64,000 nt of DNA from Gracilaria gracilis (Eukaryota > Rhodophyta > Florideophyceae > Gracilariales > Gracilariaceae). The notes beneath the pieces are model-generated. The model ran no database searches, was not told the origin of the DNA, and saw only the letters and a list, made by a program, of their open reading frames with translations. The position numbers were made by a program, and so were the translations under genes. The stretch lies in contig JARGSG010000221.1 in assembly GCA_030374805.1 (NCBI GenBank), positions 1-64,000 on the forward strand, given 5' to 3'. Shown in pieces: positions 44,601 through 55,486 of the stretch (position 1 is its first letter; each line of letters opens with the position of its first letter).

Positions 44601-45066
44601 TGACAGAAGAGGTGGACGAGGGCACAAGGAGGAGTCTGGTTCGCTTCGTGAGTTCGGAACCAGTGTGATAGGTTCGGAGCAGGATTGAAGCGGAGTTGCC
44701 GACAACTCCCTCAGGAATTAGAACTTTGTTATCCTGGTTCAGGAGATCGGAACGTGAAAGTACGTCGTTGCCCAACAGAATTGGCCCCTTGCCATCCACT
44801 ACGTAGAAGGGTAGCGAGAAGGGAGTTCCATTCTCGTCATTACCTTTAAGTTTCCACATGGCGAAGGTTGGCATGGAATCAATGCACTCTTCACCGAAGC
44901 CGTGAAGGAAAGGTTCGCAATCCAACTCATCGAGGGCTAAGTCTACTCCCAATGACACGCAGAGCTGTGCAATGGCGCACAGAGATCGGACACTCTTTGG
45001 ACAGCCCGGGTCGACGATTGGGTTTGGGTCCGCGAAGGCAGGAAAGAGGTCGGAATAGGCTCCTTC
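41611..45066 (-). CDS. pol: copia Pol: protease, integrase, reverse transcriptase, RNase H
   Basis: Order protease-integrase-RT identifies Ty1/copia. The protease motif at about 45004-45012 reads DPG instead of DTG. The integrase zinc domain (H-x3-H then CTTC) is followed by a DDE core: VQVDFMF, TELSGDPEF and KLGIVESSNEA. RT has the copia block SLDVKSAYLQ and a VVDD box (KVVDDMIF) in place of YVDD. RNase H ends with EWIPGHRNPADALTK. The main frame from 44958 to 41611 is 1115 codons with no stop, so most of pol is intact. The protease part is open upstream of 44958 but has no ATG, as expected if it is made by frameshift from gag. Confidence 0.88.
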   Translation of the reverse strand, partial: EGAYSDLFPAFADPNPIVDPGCPKSVRSLCAIAQLCVSLGVDLALDELDCEPFLHGFGEECIDSMPTFAMWKLKGNDENGTPFSLPFYVVDGKGPILLGNDVLSRSDLLNQDNKVLIPEGVVGNSASILLRTYHTGSELTKRTRLLLVPSSTSSVKSFFAKNLALKGTTIENEERFAKRFHLYTHLRPKDMKRICQRTGVLTRTLEALLQSAYDSCTTCASTGRPLASRKVSFSRILKEFNEHVQVDFMFVAELGNLPILHMKDAASGFSVAWLCLSRNMKKAAESFVIHWISSHGAPTELSGDPEFDCQEFRAMCASHGITFSPRPARRHNKLGIVESSNEAIRYLIQRLVKDRQFTAPRWQQCPSDQELVARAAFLKNILLGSRFVSSFELARGYRPALQGLPKARLTKDLADAYHEKASRQALHTFLRTKDVKHFDRTLLVPKTPVYYFVKNARRGQWYPGFVKEVYEHFVIVSATEDLRGFSYTVAYEDLRLRPKSKLLEELERIELGYTEFPQPSPDPEVVPQQEQPELSTNPLVQITEEPPILEDDQEMHTAFAEWDDHPLSSAYLAGATAIRPFNIPSKDIGELASSSTALPPKASLTSTKQIILKQLHEKFGNDPLTEHKLQGAPRWLLDESIAKEKRNYKEKGAYRAVSIRSIPRDANLISSHHFFVVKHDGEGKTMKLKCRLVPHGNRDREKDDLRSDSSTAQFSTIRTLLSLSSLFHFPIASLDVKSAYLQAGELKRDIYMRPPRGWSTYTDEVWKLLAPAYELVESGRLWQLCVEEWLLDLGFVDVPGIPQLFLMWEGDELVLALAKVVDDMIFAGKPERMERFRRQISSKFDVGRFNQGQDIVFNRLFVKQHSDYSVSLSMEEFLSTVEPIELSHERKKEHDSECTLEELRRFQALTGKLNFLGHGILPQASLVASKLQQNVSHLIVSHIRQLNQALLHLKSLSPTLFYRAPAEPVSASHFKAGVMAFSDAASGNTSYGQTGFLCGFSFGSRDRHVFHVLDWHSSKQNRVSFSSAGAEILAAAHTADRAIHLAETVPYLIHPQGQGPRPNLKMLVDSFGLYSTISTLQEQKDFRLRPTVARLRDSFEAREINSLEWIPGHRNPADALTKINPHMFKGLNTIMVEGQLPKELQDSITQS

Positions 45067-45074
45067 CCCTGCAG

Positions 45075-45733
45075 TTAGAGATGACTGCGTTGGGAGGGGT
45101 TGGAGCCTTTGTGAAAACCCTTGTCTGCTCTATCGCCCGTTTCCGACTTAGCTCTTTTCTCCTTTTGTGCGCGGATACGCTTGGTCTCATGGGAAGGACT
45201 CTGGCATTCATAACTTCCTCGAAGGTGCGTCTTGGAACCACGGTCGAAGCAGTACCCCGACTCTCGTTCGCTCTTGCGTTTGTTTGACTGACGAGGTCGA
45301 GAGCTGGTACCACGCTGCTTGTTCCTGGTCTGCTGGGAAGTATCGGTACCCTGCCTCGTACCGCCTTGCTTCTGGAAAGCGGCCAGCGCTTGTTGAACGC
45401 GCTGCCCGACCATGTTCTCGATGTCGGCCTTCGTGTACGCTTTCTCAGACGCCTTTGGCGTGAAAGTCAGATTGCGAATGACCTTAACTGCGTCGTCGAG
45501 GTTCAACTTGCAACGGGGGCCGGTGGAGAACATGTCACGGATCTGATTCTCTTCAGGAGAGCGATCATTCAGGTACTCAATGACTTCTGTGTACCCTTCG
45601 AGAAGTCCCTGTGCTCCGCTGACTATGTCAGTAGCCTTGCGACGAACGGTATTAGCGTTGTCGGAGGACAGCGGCAGAGCTTCGTCGGAGTTGAAGAGGT
45701 CCGAGAACTTCTCAAAGAATTCGAGAACAGAAG
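45075..45733 (-). pseudogene. gag: copia Gag, C-terminal part
   Basis: This piece starts with VLEFFEKF at the insertion point and ends at 45075. It is Lys/Arg/Gln-rich with an incomplete zinc-knuckle-like cluster (Cys at CFDRGSK, His at THLR, Cys at YECQS). The pol frame is -1 relative to gag here, but I see no clear slippery heptamer. Confidence 0.75.
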
Positions 45734-46241
45734 TGTAGTACAATGAGACCTCAATGGGTTGGTGCCACGTAGGCCTACTGGTGCGCCTTGCTGGCTGCAC
45801 TGTACCCAATTGGTATTCTGTATTTTATAATTTCTAATTTCTAATTTATAGTCTAGGATAGTTTAGCATTGCTGGCCCATGACAGTAGGTCATGGGCACA
45901 GCCGATGACGTCATGCCCGCATGGGAGATCGGCGTCGGTGCACCTTGTATATATTGTGGTGCACCTCGCCTTCCCCCTCGGGTATTGTAAAGTCAGGCAC
46001 CACTAGGGCAGTAACTATACCATCTTGGTCACTTGCTACTCTATTACTATTCAGGTTTTACCGCGCGTCGACGTCTACTACCGTACACCTACACGGTCTA
46101 GACTAGTTGCCCCGCCGTTTGCCCCTGCGGGTTTCAGGTGCCCTACTACCATATTGGTTGTGTGTTTTTCCCCTTCAGGTTGAGCCCTCGCGCGCTCCCT
46201 CTACCAGGCGGACCCCACACCTTATCGGTATTTGTACGACA
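45734..46241 (+). repeat. 5' LTR of gypsy-2
   Basis: 508 bp, starts TGTAGTACAATG and ends GTACGACA. It contains five ACC-N5-GGT words. Confidence 0.9.
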
Positions 46242-46244
46242 TTT

Positions 46245-46262
46245 TGGTCTCCCGACCTAGAA
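46245..46262 (+). promoter_or_regulatory. Putative primer binding site of gypsy-2
   Basis: TGGTCTCCCGAC begins three bases after the LTR, the same word as in gypsy-1. Primer tRNA not identified. Confidence 0.55.
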
Positions 46263-46388
46263 GTTTCTTGGTTTTTGTCGTACCTTTACTGGTGAACAGA
46301 AGACATTCGAAAGGATTCTGGAAGTTCACACACCTATTTGGTTTCGTAGGAATACTCGCGAAGCAATTGGATACCACTATTGGTCACT

Positions 46389-48551
46389 ATGGAAAGACCT
46401 AAAAGGATTACTCGTGGCTCTAGCGCGCCACCTAGCCACAAGGGTTCTGCTGCGGCTTCGGCCGCTAAACCCATTCTAGATAATCCCGAGGAGTTGCTTC
46501 GGCAACCTCGGGCCGGAACCTCAAAGGATACGGGCACTCAGCCACCGTTGGCTCCTGAACCTAACAAGGATTTGCCGACAACGGTTGAGGACCTTTGGCC
46601 CCAATTGGAAGATCGAGCGAAAGCTCTTTTTACCGCTACGGTTAATGAAGCTATGACCTCAATGGACATGGACGCCGTTACCCGCTTGGTGGTTGATCGA
46701 GCCGTGCACGAGCTCTCTCAACGCATACCTAAATTGGTTGAAACATACCTCTTAACGGGTGCCCGGGAGCATATCTACCGAGTGGTTCAAGACCTTTGGG
46801 TTTCTGAAGGAATGGCGGAAGCCAAAACCCCTGGGGTGAATGTGGTTACTCGCATACCACAAGGGATCCCTGCTGGTTCTTCCGCACCAATCAAGCCAAT
46901 TCCGGCCGATAGTGCGTACCTACAAGGTTTAAGGCAAGGTCAAGAGGGCCATATAGAGATGAGCCCTCGAGACGTGTACTTGCCACCCATTGGAGGTAAC
47001 GTTCGAAAGGACACCAAGACTGGTGGACCTGAGGACGATTCGTCTGACCCAGATGAGGGGCGACGAAGAAGAAACCGCAAGGGTAAAGAAAGGAGGAGGA
47101 AAAAGGGAAAGAATCGCGGCTACGACTCTGACCCCGATTCCTCGAGCTCCGATACCGATACTGGTTCATCGTCGGATGATGACCGTAAAGGTAGACGCCA
47201 GAAGAGACCGAACAGGTTGGCGAAGAAGTTGTCAAAGAGAAACCGTAAAGGTAAGAAGAAACGGTACGAGTCGTCCGACTCGGATTCGGACACCGATACA
47301 ACCCTAGAGGTGCGTCAGCCGCTGAACGATATGTTCACCAAAGCGGTTGATTATAGGTCATATCGGTTGAGAAACCGATCCTCTGCTTACACCCAAGAGG
47401 TTGCGCAGAAGATCACCAAGCACCATAAGAAGCTCAGCTTCCAGATGGGTGATACTACCTTCACAGGTGATGATCCCATTGCGGTAATTGAGTTTCTACA
47501 GAAGTTCAAGATTGCATGTGACCAAAATGGTTTTTCCGAAGGTGCTGCCATGTGGTTATTCCAGTTTTACCTTAAAGGTCAAGCTTACCACTTGCTGCAA
47601 GGCAGGCTCCGTGGAAATACCCTGGCGGTTGATGAAGAGGGGACAGAGATGTTAGAGACGTACCCAGAAGTGGTTAATTTCATGCTGGAAACTTACGCTA
47701 CCGATGAGGTTATCCAGGAAGGTTACGCTGAGGTGCAGGCATATCGCCAACGCTCTAGCCAAACCGAAATGGAATTCTCGTTGGGCCTTTGGAATCTGGC
47801 CACCCGATGCGGTAATGTCTTTACCACTAGTAGGTTGAAGTCGCTCTTTGCCGACAATGTTGACAAAGCGATCCGTTCGCAGGTACGCAATTACCTGGCG
47901 AACAACCGTAAGGTGGACTATAATGGGCTTGCCCGTTATGCCCAGGGACTAGGTGACACTCTCCGTCACGGAAAGAAGCCGTCGGCGTCCCATACCTCAA
48001 AGGATAAACCGAAACGGTCAGTATTGGAGCTAGAAGAAAGCACTACCTCAGAGGGAGATTCGCTCATTCGCGTACCAACAGAAATGGCAGTTCATCTCGT
48101 GACTGCGCCGCAGGCTCAGTCACGAGCCACCTCCATTGGTAATTGGTCGTCGACAGTACCACCAGCTTCGGTAAGGTCGCCACCGAGTGCGGCGAGCACT
48201 CAACAAACCTCAACGGGTGGTTCGCAAGCATCTTCCTATGCTACAGCACCGACCAATCCGGTGACCCGACCTACCTCTATGGCAATGCGTGATCCCCAGA
48301 CAGGTGGATTGGTTTGCTGGCTCTGTTTGTCGCCAGACCATCTGGCAAACAGATGTGACAAAATACCCCCAGGGGTGCGCGAACATCTGATCAGTGCCAG
48401 GCAGCAAAACCACCGTAACCCATATGGATCTGGAAAGAGGGTACAAGCTCAACCATCACCATCTCAGGTTCATCTCGTCGAGGAAACACCAATCTTGGAG
48501 AAGGACAGTCCCGCTCAGGAGGAGCAGGAAAACACCGAACGGTTAGCGTAG
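46389..48551 (+). CDS. gag: gypsy-2 Gag
   Basis: The frame starts at ATG 46389 and encodes 720 residues without a stop. A coiled N-terminal region is followed by a basic and Ser/Asp-rich segment (about 225-310), a capsid-like region, and one CCHC knuckle (CWLCLSPDHLANRC) near residue 640. This layout parallels gypsy-1 Gag, and its first residues (MERPKRITRGSS) resemble what precedes the broken gypsy-1 start. Pol is in the -1 frame and overlaps the end of gag for at least 80 bases, but no canonical slippery heptamer is seen. About 18 ACC-N5-GGT words lie between the 5' LTR and the end of gag. Confidence 0.88.
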   Translation: MERPKRITRGSSAPPSHKGSAAASAAKPILDNPEELLRQPRAGTSKDTGTQPPLAPEPNKDLPTTVEDLWPQLEDRAKALFTATVNEAMTSMDMDAVTRLVVDRAVHELSQRIPKLVETYLLTGAREHIYRVVQDLWVSEGMAEAKTPGVNVVTRIPQGIPAGSSAPIKPIPADSAYLQGLRQGQEGHIEMSPRDVYLPPIGGNVRKDTKTGGPEDDSSDPDEGRRRRNRKGKERRRKKGKNRGYDSDPDSSSSDTDTGSSSDDDRKGRRQKRPNRLAKKLSKRNRKGKKKRYESSDSDSDTDTTLEVRQPLNDMFTKAVDYRSYRLRNRSSAYTQEVAQKITKHHKKLSFQMGDTTFTGDDPIAVIEFLQKFKIACDQNGFSEGAAMWLFQFYLKGQAYHLLQGRLRGNTLAVDEEGTEMLETYPEVVNFMLETYATDEVIQEGYAEVQAYRQRSSQTEMEFSLGLWNLATRCGNVFTTSRLKSLFADNVDKAIRSQVRNYLANNRKVDYNGLARYAQGLGDTLRHGKKPSASHTSKDKPKRSVLELEESTTSEGDSLIRVPTEMAVHLVTAPQAQSRATSIGNWSSTVPPASVRSPPSAASTQQTSTGGSQASSYATAPTNPVTRPTSMAMRDPQTGGLVCWLCLSPDHLANRCDKIPPGVREHLISARQQNHRNPYGSGKRVQAQPSPSQVHLVEETPILEKDSPAQEEQENTERLA

Positions 48552-48571
48552 GGGCCACCCCTAACCGTGAA

Positions 48572-51500
48572 TTGGAAGGCCCGTCGATACCGGAACGGGA
48601 GACCTTAATGGTGGAAAAAGAAGAATCCGATGTACCCAATGTGGTGTGTCTAATGAAGTACAATAACTATAAAGTTAATGCTTCAGTAAGCTTTCTCAAT
48701 TACCTACAGGTCCCCGTTGCGTGTGTACTCAATACCGGCGCCGGTCCGAATGTGCTAAACGCTCGCGTCATACCCGATGCGGTCTTGCGGAACATTCGGC
48801 CTGCCCCGACTATCAACCCGCTGGTGGACGCTAATGAGCGCCCACTGCACCTTAGAGGAATGTTAACCACTGTGGTACAACTTGGAACCTTGAAGGTGAA
48901 GCTCAATTTCTTTGTGGTGGATCGTCTGGCGACAGACTGTATCCTCGGGACCAACTTTATTGACAAACATGTCAAGGCAATTTTGCCAGGGTCCCGAACG
49001 GTCGCTCTCCGTCAAGGTGGTCGTATTGCTATACTGGGTAATACGCAGACCAAAGATGGTTGGCGTAAGAAGCCGAGGTTCAATATACCCACCGAAACGG
49101 TGTCAAACAAGATACGGCTCACCAAATTGGTTTCAATTCCGGCTATGACCCAAATGGTAGTGAACGTCTCATGCGCAGTTCCAGGATTGGTAATGCTACA
49201 GAACCATCCTAGGTTGGCAGAAAGACATCTCGCCTTGATGGCAAACGGGATTATCGACAACATCCCTAACCAAGCCTTCAAGGTGTACTTGAGTAACTTT
49301 AGCAATCACATTGTTAAGTTACCCAAGAATACCACTATTGGAATCGCATTGCCGGCACCACAAGGGGTTTTCACGGTCTCACCTAATGTGTTGGGCGAGG
49401 TCGCCACCTCTAAGGAAGGGGGAGGAACGGATGCGCCATACCCTGCATATGCGCCCCCGTTATCGACAAATACCAAAATGGAACAGAAGATTGCCAGTAC
49501 CTTTAAGGTTAGGGATCAGGAAAAGACTATGGAACTGGACCCAGTGCGGAATTGGAGAGAGGAAGTCCAGATCGGTGCGGAGAACCAGGCTCTCCGAGAC
49601 CGGATCCTCAGTCTCTTAGAAGCATTTGAACCCATGTGGTCGGGCCGGTTGGGCCAAATTGAGGCTACAGAGCACCGTATTGATATGGTGCCTGGCTGGA
49701 AACCCATTTACCAGCAGTCTTACCGTGCAGGTCCAAAAGCCCGGGAGGTTGAGCTCAATGAGGTCGAGAGAATGCTCCGTGAAGGTGTCATAGAACCAGC
49801 AAATGCGGACTGGGCCAGCCCTGTGGTTCTCGTCACAAAGAAGAATGATACCCGTAGGCGGTTCTGTGTGGACTACAGAAGACTGAATAGTATGACCATT
49901 AGGGATTCGTACCCAATACCTAGAATGGACGAGTGTATAGATTCGTTGGGCAACGCCAAGATCTTTACTACGCTCGATGCCAATTGTGGTTATTGGCAGG
50001 TACCTATCAGGGAAGAAGACAAGGACAAAACTACGTTTACTTGCCACGCTGGGTTATTCCGTTTTACGCGTATGCCCTTTGGGTTGCGAAATGCCCCGGC
50101 TACCTTTCAGAGGGCGTTAGATATAATCCTTTCGAAGGTGAAGTGGAGAACCGCTCTGGTATACATCGATGATGTAATCATATATTCCAGAACGGTAGAG
50201 GAACATTTCCACCATGTTAGGGAAGTTTTGAACCTTTTGAGGGAATCTGGAGTAACGTTGAAGCTCCGCAAGTGCGAATTCTTCACCAAAGAGGTAGAAT
50301 ACCTTGGTCATATCATCAGCCCTGGGAGGTTAGAAGTGACGCCGCGGAATATCCGGGCCGTGCAGGAGGCGAAGCCACCCACGTCCCAGACGGAAATCCG
50401 ATCCTTTATAGGTTTGTGCAATGTGTACCGCCGGTTTATCAAGGGATTTGCCAAGATAGCGGCTCCCCTCAACAGGAAGCTGCTGAAAGGTCAACCTACA
50501 AGGTTTGAACGTCTTACCAATGAGGAAATGGATGCGTTCGAGGCGCTGAAACATGCGCTCTTGACACCTCCCATCTTGGCATTACCCAAAGCTGGTTTAC
50601 GATACACGTTGGATACTGACGCTTCGGACGCCCAAATTGGTTGTTGTCTTATGCAGGAGCAAGAAAACGGCGACAAACTACCTATAGGGTACTGGAGCCG
50701 TGCTTTGCACGCTGCAGAAAAGAACTACACAACAACCGAAAAGGAATGTCTGGCAGTAGTCTGGAGCATGTTGATGCTCCGTCCCTACCTATATGGTGAA
50801 AGGTTCACGCTTCGAACCGACCATGATGCTCTACGGTGGATACTGGGTCTGGCCGACGCATCAGGCAGACTTGCCCGATGGCGGTTACGACTTTCAGAGT
50901 TCGAGTATGACGTACAGTACCGTCCAGGTATCAAGCACAATGTCGCAGACGCGATGTCTCGCATTACCACAGATGGTTTGGACACCGAGCCGGTAGAGGA
51001 TGATATCCCATGCTTTACCATCTCTACCAACCCTGATGGTGATACCTTAGAAGGTTACTGGACTCTACCCGAAGAGGATACGTGGTTTAGTGATGCCATC
51101 GCTCGGGAAATACTCGCCCTCGAGGAAACAGACGTCATGCCAATTACCCGCGAGGAATTCCTGAGAGAGCAAGCAAACGATGTTTATTGCCGCTCTCTCA
51201 TGGACCAAGTAGGTATGAAAGACTCGAACTTTGACGTCGACCGAAATGGTTTCCTGGTGAGGCGAGCTCCTATTGATGGTTCCCTTCAGAAGGTAGTACC
51301 CAACGTGCTACGCCCTCGGGTTCTGTACCTAGCCGACTACCCAAGGCTATCAGGACACCCTGGAGGTACGAGAATGTACTACACCTTGAGGCAAGGGTAC
51401 TACTGGCCTCATATGGCTAATGATATATATACCTTTGTAGGTCAATGTGAATCTTGCGTACGTACCCGTGGAGGTCTCCGGAAGCACAGGAAATACTTGA

Positions 51501-52348
51501 AGTTATTCCCTGCAGCGGGTCCTCTCGAGTTCGTCGCAATAGACCTTCTGGGTCCATTACCAAAAACCACAAGGGGATATCAGTACATCATCGTAATCAC
51601 CGACAGGTTCTCGAAGCTCACGCGAGCGATACCCTTGAAGGACACGAAATCGACGACCCTCGCGGTGGCGTTCTTGAACAATTGGATCTATCCGTATGGT
51701 GCACCGCTTTATCTACTTACCGACAATGGTTCGAACTTAGCTTCGAAGTTCTTTGAAGCTGTTTGTAACCTCTTGGGTATTAAGCACTACTTCACTACTG
51801 CCTACCATCCGCAAACGAATGGGCAAGTGGAGCGCTTTAACCGAACACTGGTATCTCGGCTACGACATTATACGGAAGAACACCAAACTGGTTGGGACGA
51901 GCTCGTACAGCCCTTGACATATGCATATAACCTTCAGGTTCATCGAGCGACGCAAACTACGCCGTTCGATCTAATACTGTCAAGACACCCACCAGGTATT
52001 GTTGTTGAAGGGGACCCATTAGGATAAGAAGCCGCCGGAGCGCTCACACCGTCACAGGTCAAACGGAATACCCTTTTGAGGTTGAGACGTGCTCTCAAGT
52101 ATGCTGAGAGCAAGCTCACAGCATCCCAGAAGCGGTACAAGGAGGACTACGACCGAAAGGTAACCCAAGTGGTAACGGCTACGCCGGGTCAATATGTCTT
52201 TATTGACCACCCCCCGAAAGGAGCTAAACCACGACCGGGTGATGAAGCTGATGATGAAGCTATTGATAGAGATATCAATTCTAAGCTTCTTCCGAAATCA
52301 TCGGGACCATTCAAGGTAGTTCGGTCGACCGACCACACGGTACGGTGA
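48572..52348 (+). pseudogene. pol: gypsy-2 Pol: protease, RT, RNase H, integrase
   Basis: Domain order matches gypsy-1. The protease active site reads NTGA (codon 48731-48733) where DTGA is expected, so the catalytic Asp is lost. RT has an intact YIDD box at about 50161, and RNase H has TDASDAQIG. The first His of the integrase zinc domain appears replaced by Asp (LADYPRL where gypsy-1 has LSHFSKV). The DDE core is complete: FVAIDLLG, LLTDNGSN, NGQVERFNRT. TAA at 52025-52027 and TGA at 52346-52348 then break the frame in the C-terminal domain. The stretch between them (ALKYAESKLTASQKRYKEDYDRK region) is normal integrase tail. Confidence 0.85.
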
Positions 52349-52827
52349 ACCAAGATGGTGTAGAGAATACAATCTCTATTGACCGAATCACGGTTGCACC
52401 TCAGACGGTTCAGTCCAGGAAGGAACGCGGAGAATCCGCGCGTGACCCACAAGTGGTTGCCCTGAGGACTCAGCCCCGGGAAGACGGGACACCCATCGAG
52501 ATTAATGATGACGCACAGGGTGACGACCCAGACTACGTACCACCTGCGGGGATTACGGTTGCTCCTTCAGAGGAAACACCTACCCCTAGTGGTACTGATG
52601 CTCATCTAAACCAAAGTGGTGAAACGATACCAGCCCAGGTCTCTAATGAGTTCCCAGTGGAACGCCTTGTAGGTCACCGCCGTACCCCAGATGGTCTAAA
52701 GTACACCGTACGTTGGTATGGCTGGGGCGCCGATGGTGACACTGCTGAGCCGCCCTCAGCCATACCACACCACTTCAGGGTAAGCTACTGGAACCGAAAA
52801 GGAGAGGACATGCCGAACGATGGGTAA
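52349..52827 (+). pseudogene. gypsy-2 Pol C-terminus with chromodomain, out of frame
   Basis: The last part of pol continues in another frame: a short linker and a chromodomain (VERLVGHRR, YTVRWYGWG). A small indel near 52,350 together with TGA at 52346 separates it from pol. Confidence 0.7.
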
Positions 52828-54978
52828 ACATTAGAGGTGATGCACAGCTCTTAGGGAGGGGGGAGGCTATTTTCGCCCTCCTCATTCGCTGCGCATCGCA
52901 CCCACATGGTAACTGAAGCTAACTGCAACACCTAACTGGATAAATTTAATGAAGAAGCTAACACCAACTGGGAGAAGTTAATCAGAGTGCATCGAAGAGA
53001 CCAAGAAAGTTTGCCGGAAGACCGTGAAGGTTTAGCGATGACGTCGTACCGAACGAAGCTCGACGAGGGATGCGCTTCGAGCGTCAGCGTCGCAGCCATC
53101 CCAAAGCTGGCACGCGGCCGGCACGCGCGCGCACCTTCATGGCACGCGCCGCGCACGCATGGCTCCAAACCCAAGTGGTGAAAGTCAAAAAATTAAGGTT
53201 TTTGATAAGAGAGAGACGCGCCCCAGATCGGCAGACCGCCGCGCTGGGTAACCGATTCGGTTTACACTATTGTGTGTAGGGAGCGTGCACCGGCATGGTC
53301 AAAAAATCTAAGTATTTTGGGCGTGCTGCGCTCCCGAATCGGCCATTCTCAGCCTCTGAAACCGCTTGGTTCCCGAGATACAGACCAAAAGGTGTTTCGG
53401 CGTTTCTGATACCGTTTGGTGGGGTAATTTCGGAGTGCAATTTTTTGATTCGCCTTGCAAGTAACCTCATGGGTCTGGTGCAGCGTGTGCGCGTATGCGC
53501 GCCAAGAGGCCATGCAGAACCATCCAGGTACATTGCTGGCACTCGCGCGACGTCGCGCGCCACCCCCAAGCTACCAAATCGGTACTACGTGACACTCGCT
53601 GCGCACAGAAGTGCAACTGCAAGGTCTACCAATTTGGTTTGAGCTGTTTATGGTAGTAGAGACACGACGGAGGATCGCGTCACCCGGATAGTGGCTGTGA
53701 AGAACCAAACCTTCGTGGTAATGACGAACGACACCCATGGGAACTGAAGCAGTTTGGAGTAAACCTTAAAGGTGGGGCATGGAACTGCGCGGGAGACGTT
53801 AGTAATGCTGCGCAGCCCTTTATGGTACGATGGAAACCTTGAAGGTGTTTCAAAGTTATGGAAATCAGAGAGAGAGCATGAAATGAACCTGTATGGTACT
53901 ATCGAGATCCTTTATGGAACAAGCTAATGGACCGTGATGGTAACGAAGGGCAAGGAGGTCCGACGAATGGCACATGCCAGGACCTATATGGTGACGCCGA
54001 AACCATGGAGAGAGGAAGTAGACCATTACGGGATGGGAGCGAGACCAGAAAGGGCATGAATACACCTCGGATGGTGTAGAAGGGAACGAGTTTTTGTGCT
54101 TACCATGAAAGTTCGTTTCCTTATGAGGTACGAAACCGATCGAGACCTATGTGGTATTCTTTGAAGACAGAACGGACATGGTTCCTAGATGGTTTTCGCG
54201 CTATTTTGACCACGTTAAGGTTTCGCGCTCGTCATGGATGATCGACACCGAGGGTGGTTTGATGCACATGAAAATGGAACCCTTTGTGGTAGTACACTGC
54301 AGACGCCAACCGAGGCGGCCATCCATCCACCTTAGGGGTAGTGAATGAAGCGCCGTGTACCGCTACGGGTGGGAGCCCGCACGCTAGTACCAGGGCTACC
54401 CATGTGGTTCAGATACGGATCGGGGGTCACCATAAACGGATTTAACCTTGTCGGTCGGACGAAAAGCCACGATGGCGGGAGCCCGCGTGGACAAACCGCA
54501 AAGGGGTGCGAAGGCAACCAGAAGGGAGAACGATGAACCAACCTCGATGGAGTCAGCCTCAGTGCCTCGAAGGGTTGGTAGTCGAACCTCGAAGGGACAG
54601 AGAGACACGCCGCAACCAAGTGGGCGCCAAAATCCTTCACGGTACAGTGCCCACACGAGCTCGAAGGCCCAACCTGCCACCCCCACTGGGTATACCGACA
54701 CGGTAAAAGGGTCCAAGCCGGGCAGCCAAAAAGGTACAACCTTGGAGGTATGCAATGGGCGCGCGTCGCGCCCAAACCACAAATGGGAATGGATAGAGCC
54801 GCAACCGGTGATGACCAAGGTGGTGACCAGAGGGCGTTCGGCCATGCAAAGCCGACGCGACGCACGGCGCGAGATGGCACAAAGGCTGCGACAGGGACCA
54901 AATTGGTACGACGATGCCACCGACTTGGTGAAAGGATCTAGGAGCCACGAGGGCGTGGCTCAGGGTAGGAAGGGGGTC
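52828..54978 (+). other. 2.1-kb non-coding tail of gypsy-2 packed with ACC-N5-GGT
   Basis: No convincing gene lies between pol and the 3' LTR. About 24 exact ACC-N5-GGT words were read here, for example at 52900, 53021, 53169, 53251, 53573, 53763, 53836, 53887, 53931, 53982, 54145, 54445, 54739, 54814, 54897 and 54919. Many one-mismatch or N4/N6 variants accompany them. Spacing is often 40-60 bases. Chance predicts about 0.5. Confidence 0.75.
54963..54978 (+). promoter_or_regulatory. Polypurine tract of gypsy-2
   Basis: GGGTAGGAAGGGGGTC lies against the 3' LTR start. Confidence 0.6.
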
Positions 54979-55486
54979 TGTAGTATAATGAGACCTCAAT
55001 GGGTTGGTGCCACGTGGGCCTACTGGTGCGCCTTGCTGGCTGCACTGTACCCAATTGGTATTCTGTATTTTATAATTTCTAATTTCTAATTTATAGTCTA
55101 GGATAGTTTAGCATTGCTGGCCCATGACAGTAGGTCATGGGCACAGCCGGTGACGTCATGCCCGCATGGGAGATCGGCTTCGGTGCACCTTGTATATGTT
55201 GTGGTGCACCTCGCCTTCCCCCTCGGGTATTGTAAAGTCAGGCACCACTAGGGCAGTAACTATACCATCTTGGTCACTTGCTACTCTATTACTATTCAGG
55301 TTTTACCGCGCGTCGACGTCTACTACCGTACACCTACACGGTCTAGACTAGTTGCCCCGCCGTTTGCCCCTGCGGGTTTCAGGTGCCCTACTACCATATT
55401 GGTTGTGTGTTTTTCCCCTTCAGGTTTAGCCCTCGCGCGCTCCCTCTACCAGGCGGACCCCACACCTTATCGGTATTTGTACGACA
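54979..55486 (+). repeat. 3' LTR of gypsy-2
   Basis: 508 bp, about 98.8% identical to the 5' LTR, followed by AGAAG. Confidence 0.9.

Larger units (their letters stand above)
45734..55486 (+). mobile_element. Ty3/gypsy LTR retrotransposon inside copia gag (gypsy-2)
   Basis: This 9,753-bp element is flanked by AGAAG on both sides (45729-45733 and 55487-55491). LTRs are 508 bp and differ at about six positions. Gag and pol are homologous in layout to gypsy-1 (same primer word, single CCHC knuckle, chromodomain), but LTR and coding sequence are clearly different, so it is a separate family. Pol carries inactivating changes. The whole element is rich in ACC-N5-GGT. Confidence 0.92.

Noticed and set aside
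48520-48551. Slippery heptamer at the gypsy-2 gag end
   Set aside because: GGAAAAC and GGTTAGC do not fit X XXY YYZ in the gag frame, so I do not claim a frameshift site there.
54332-55089. Frames of 170-210 codons on both strands in the gypsy-2 tail
   Set aside because: The region is dominated by the ACC-N5-GGT word, which creates open frames; no domain is seen on either strand, and part runs into the LTR.
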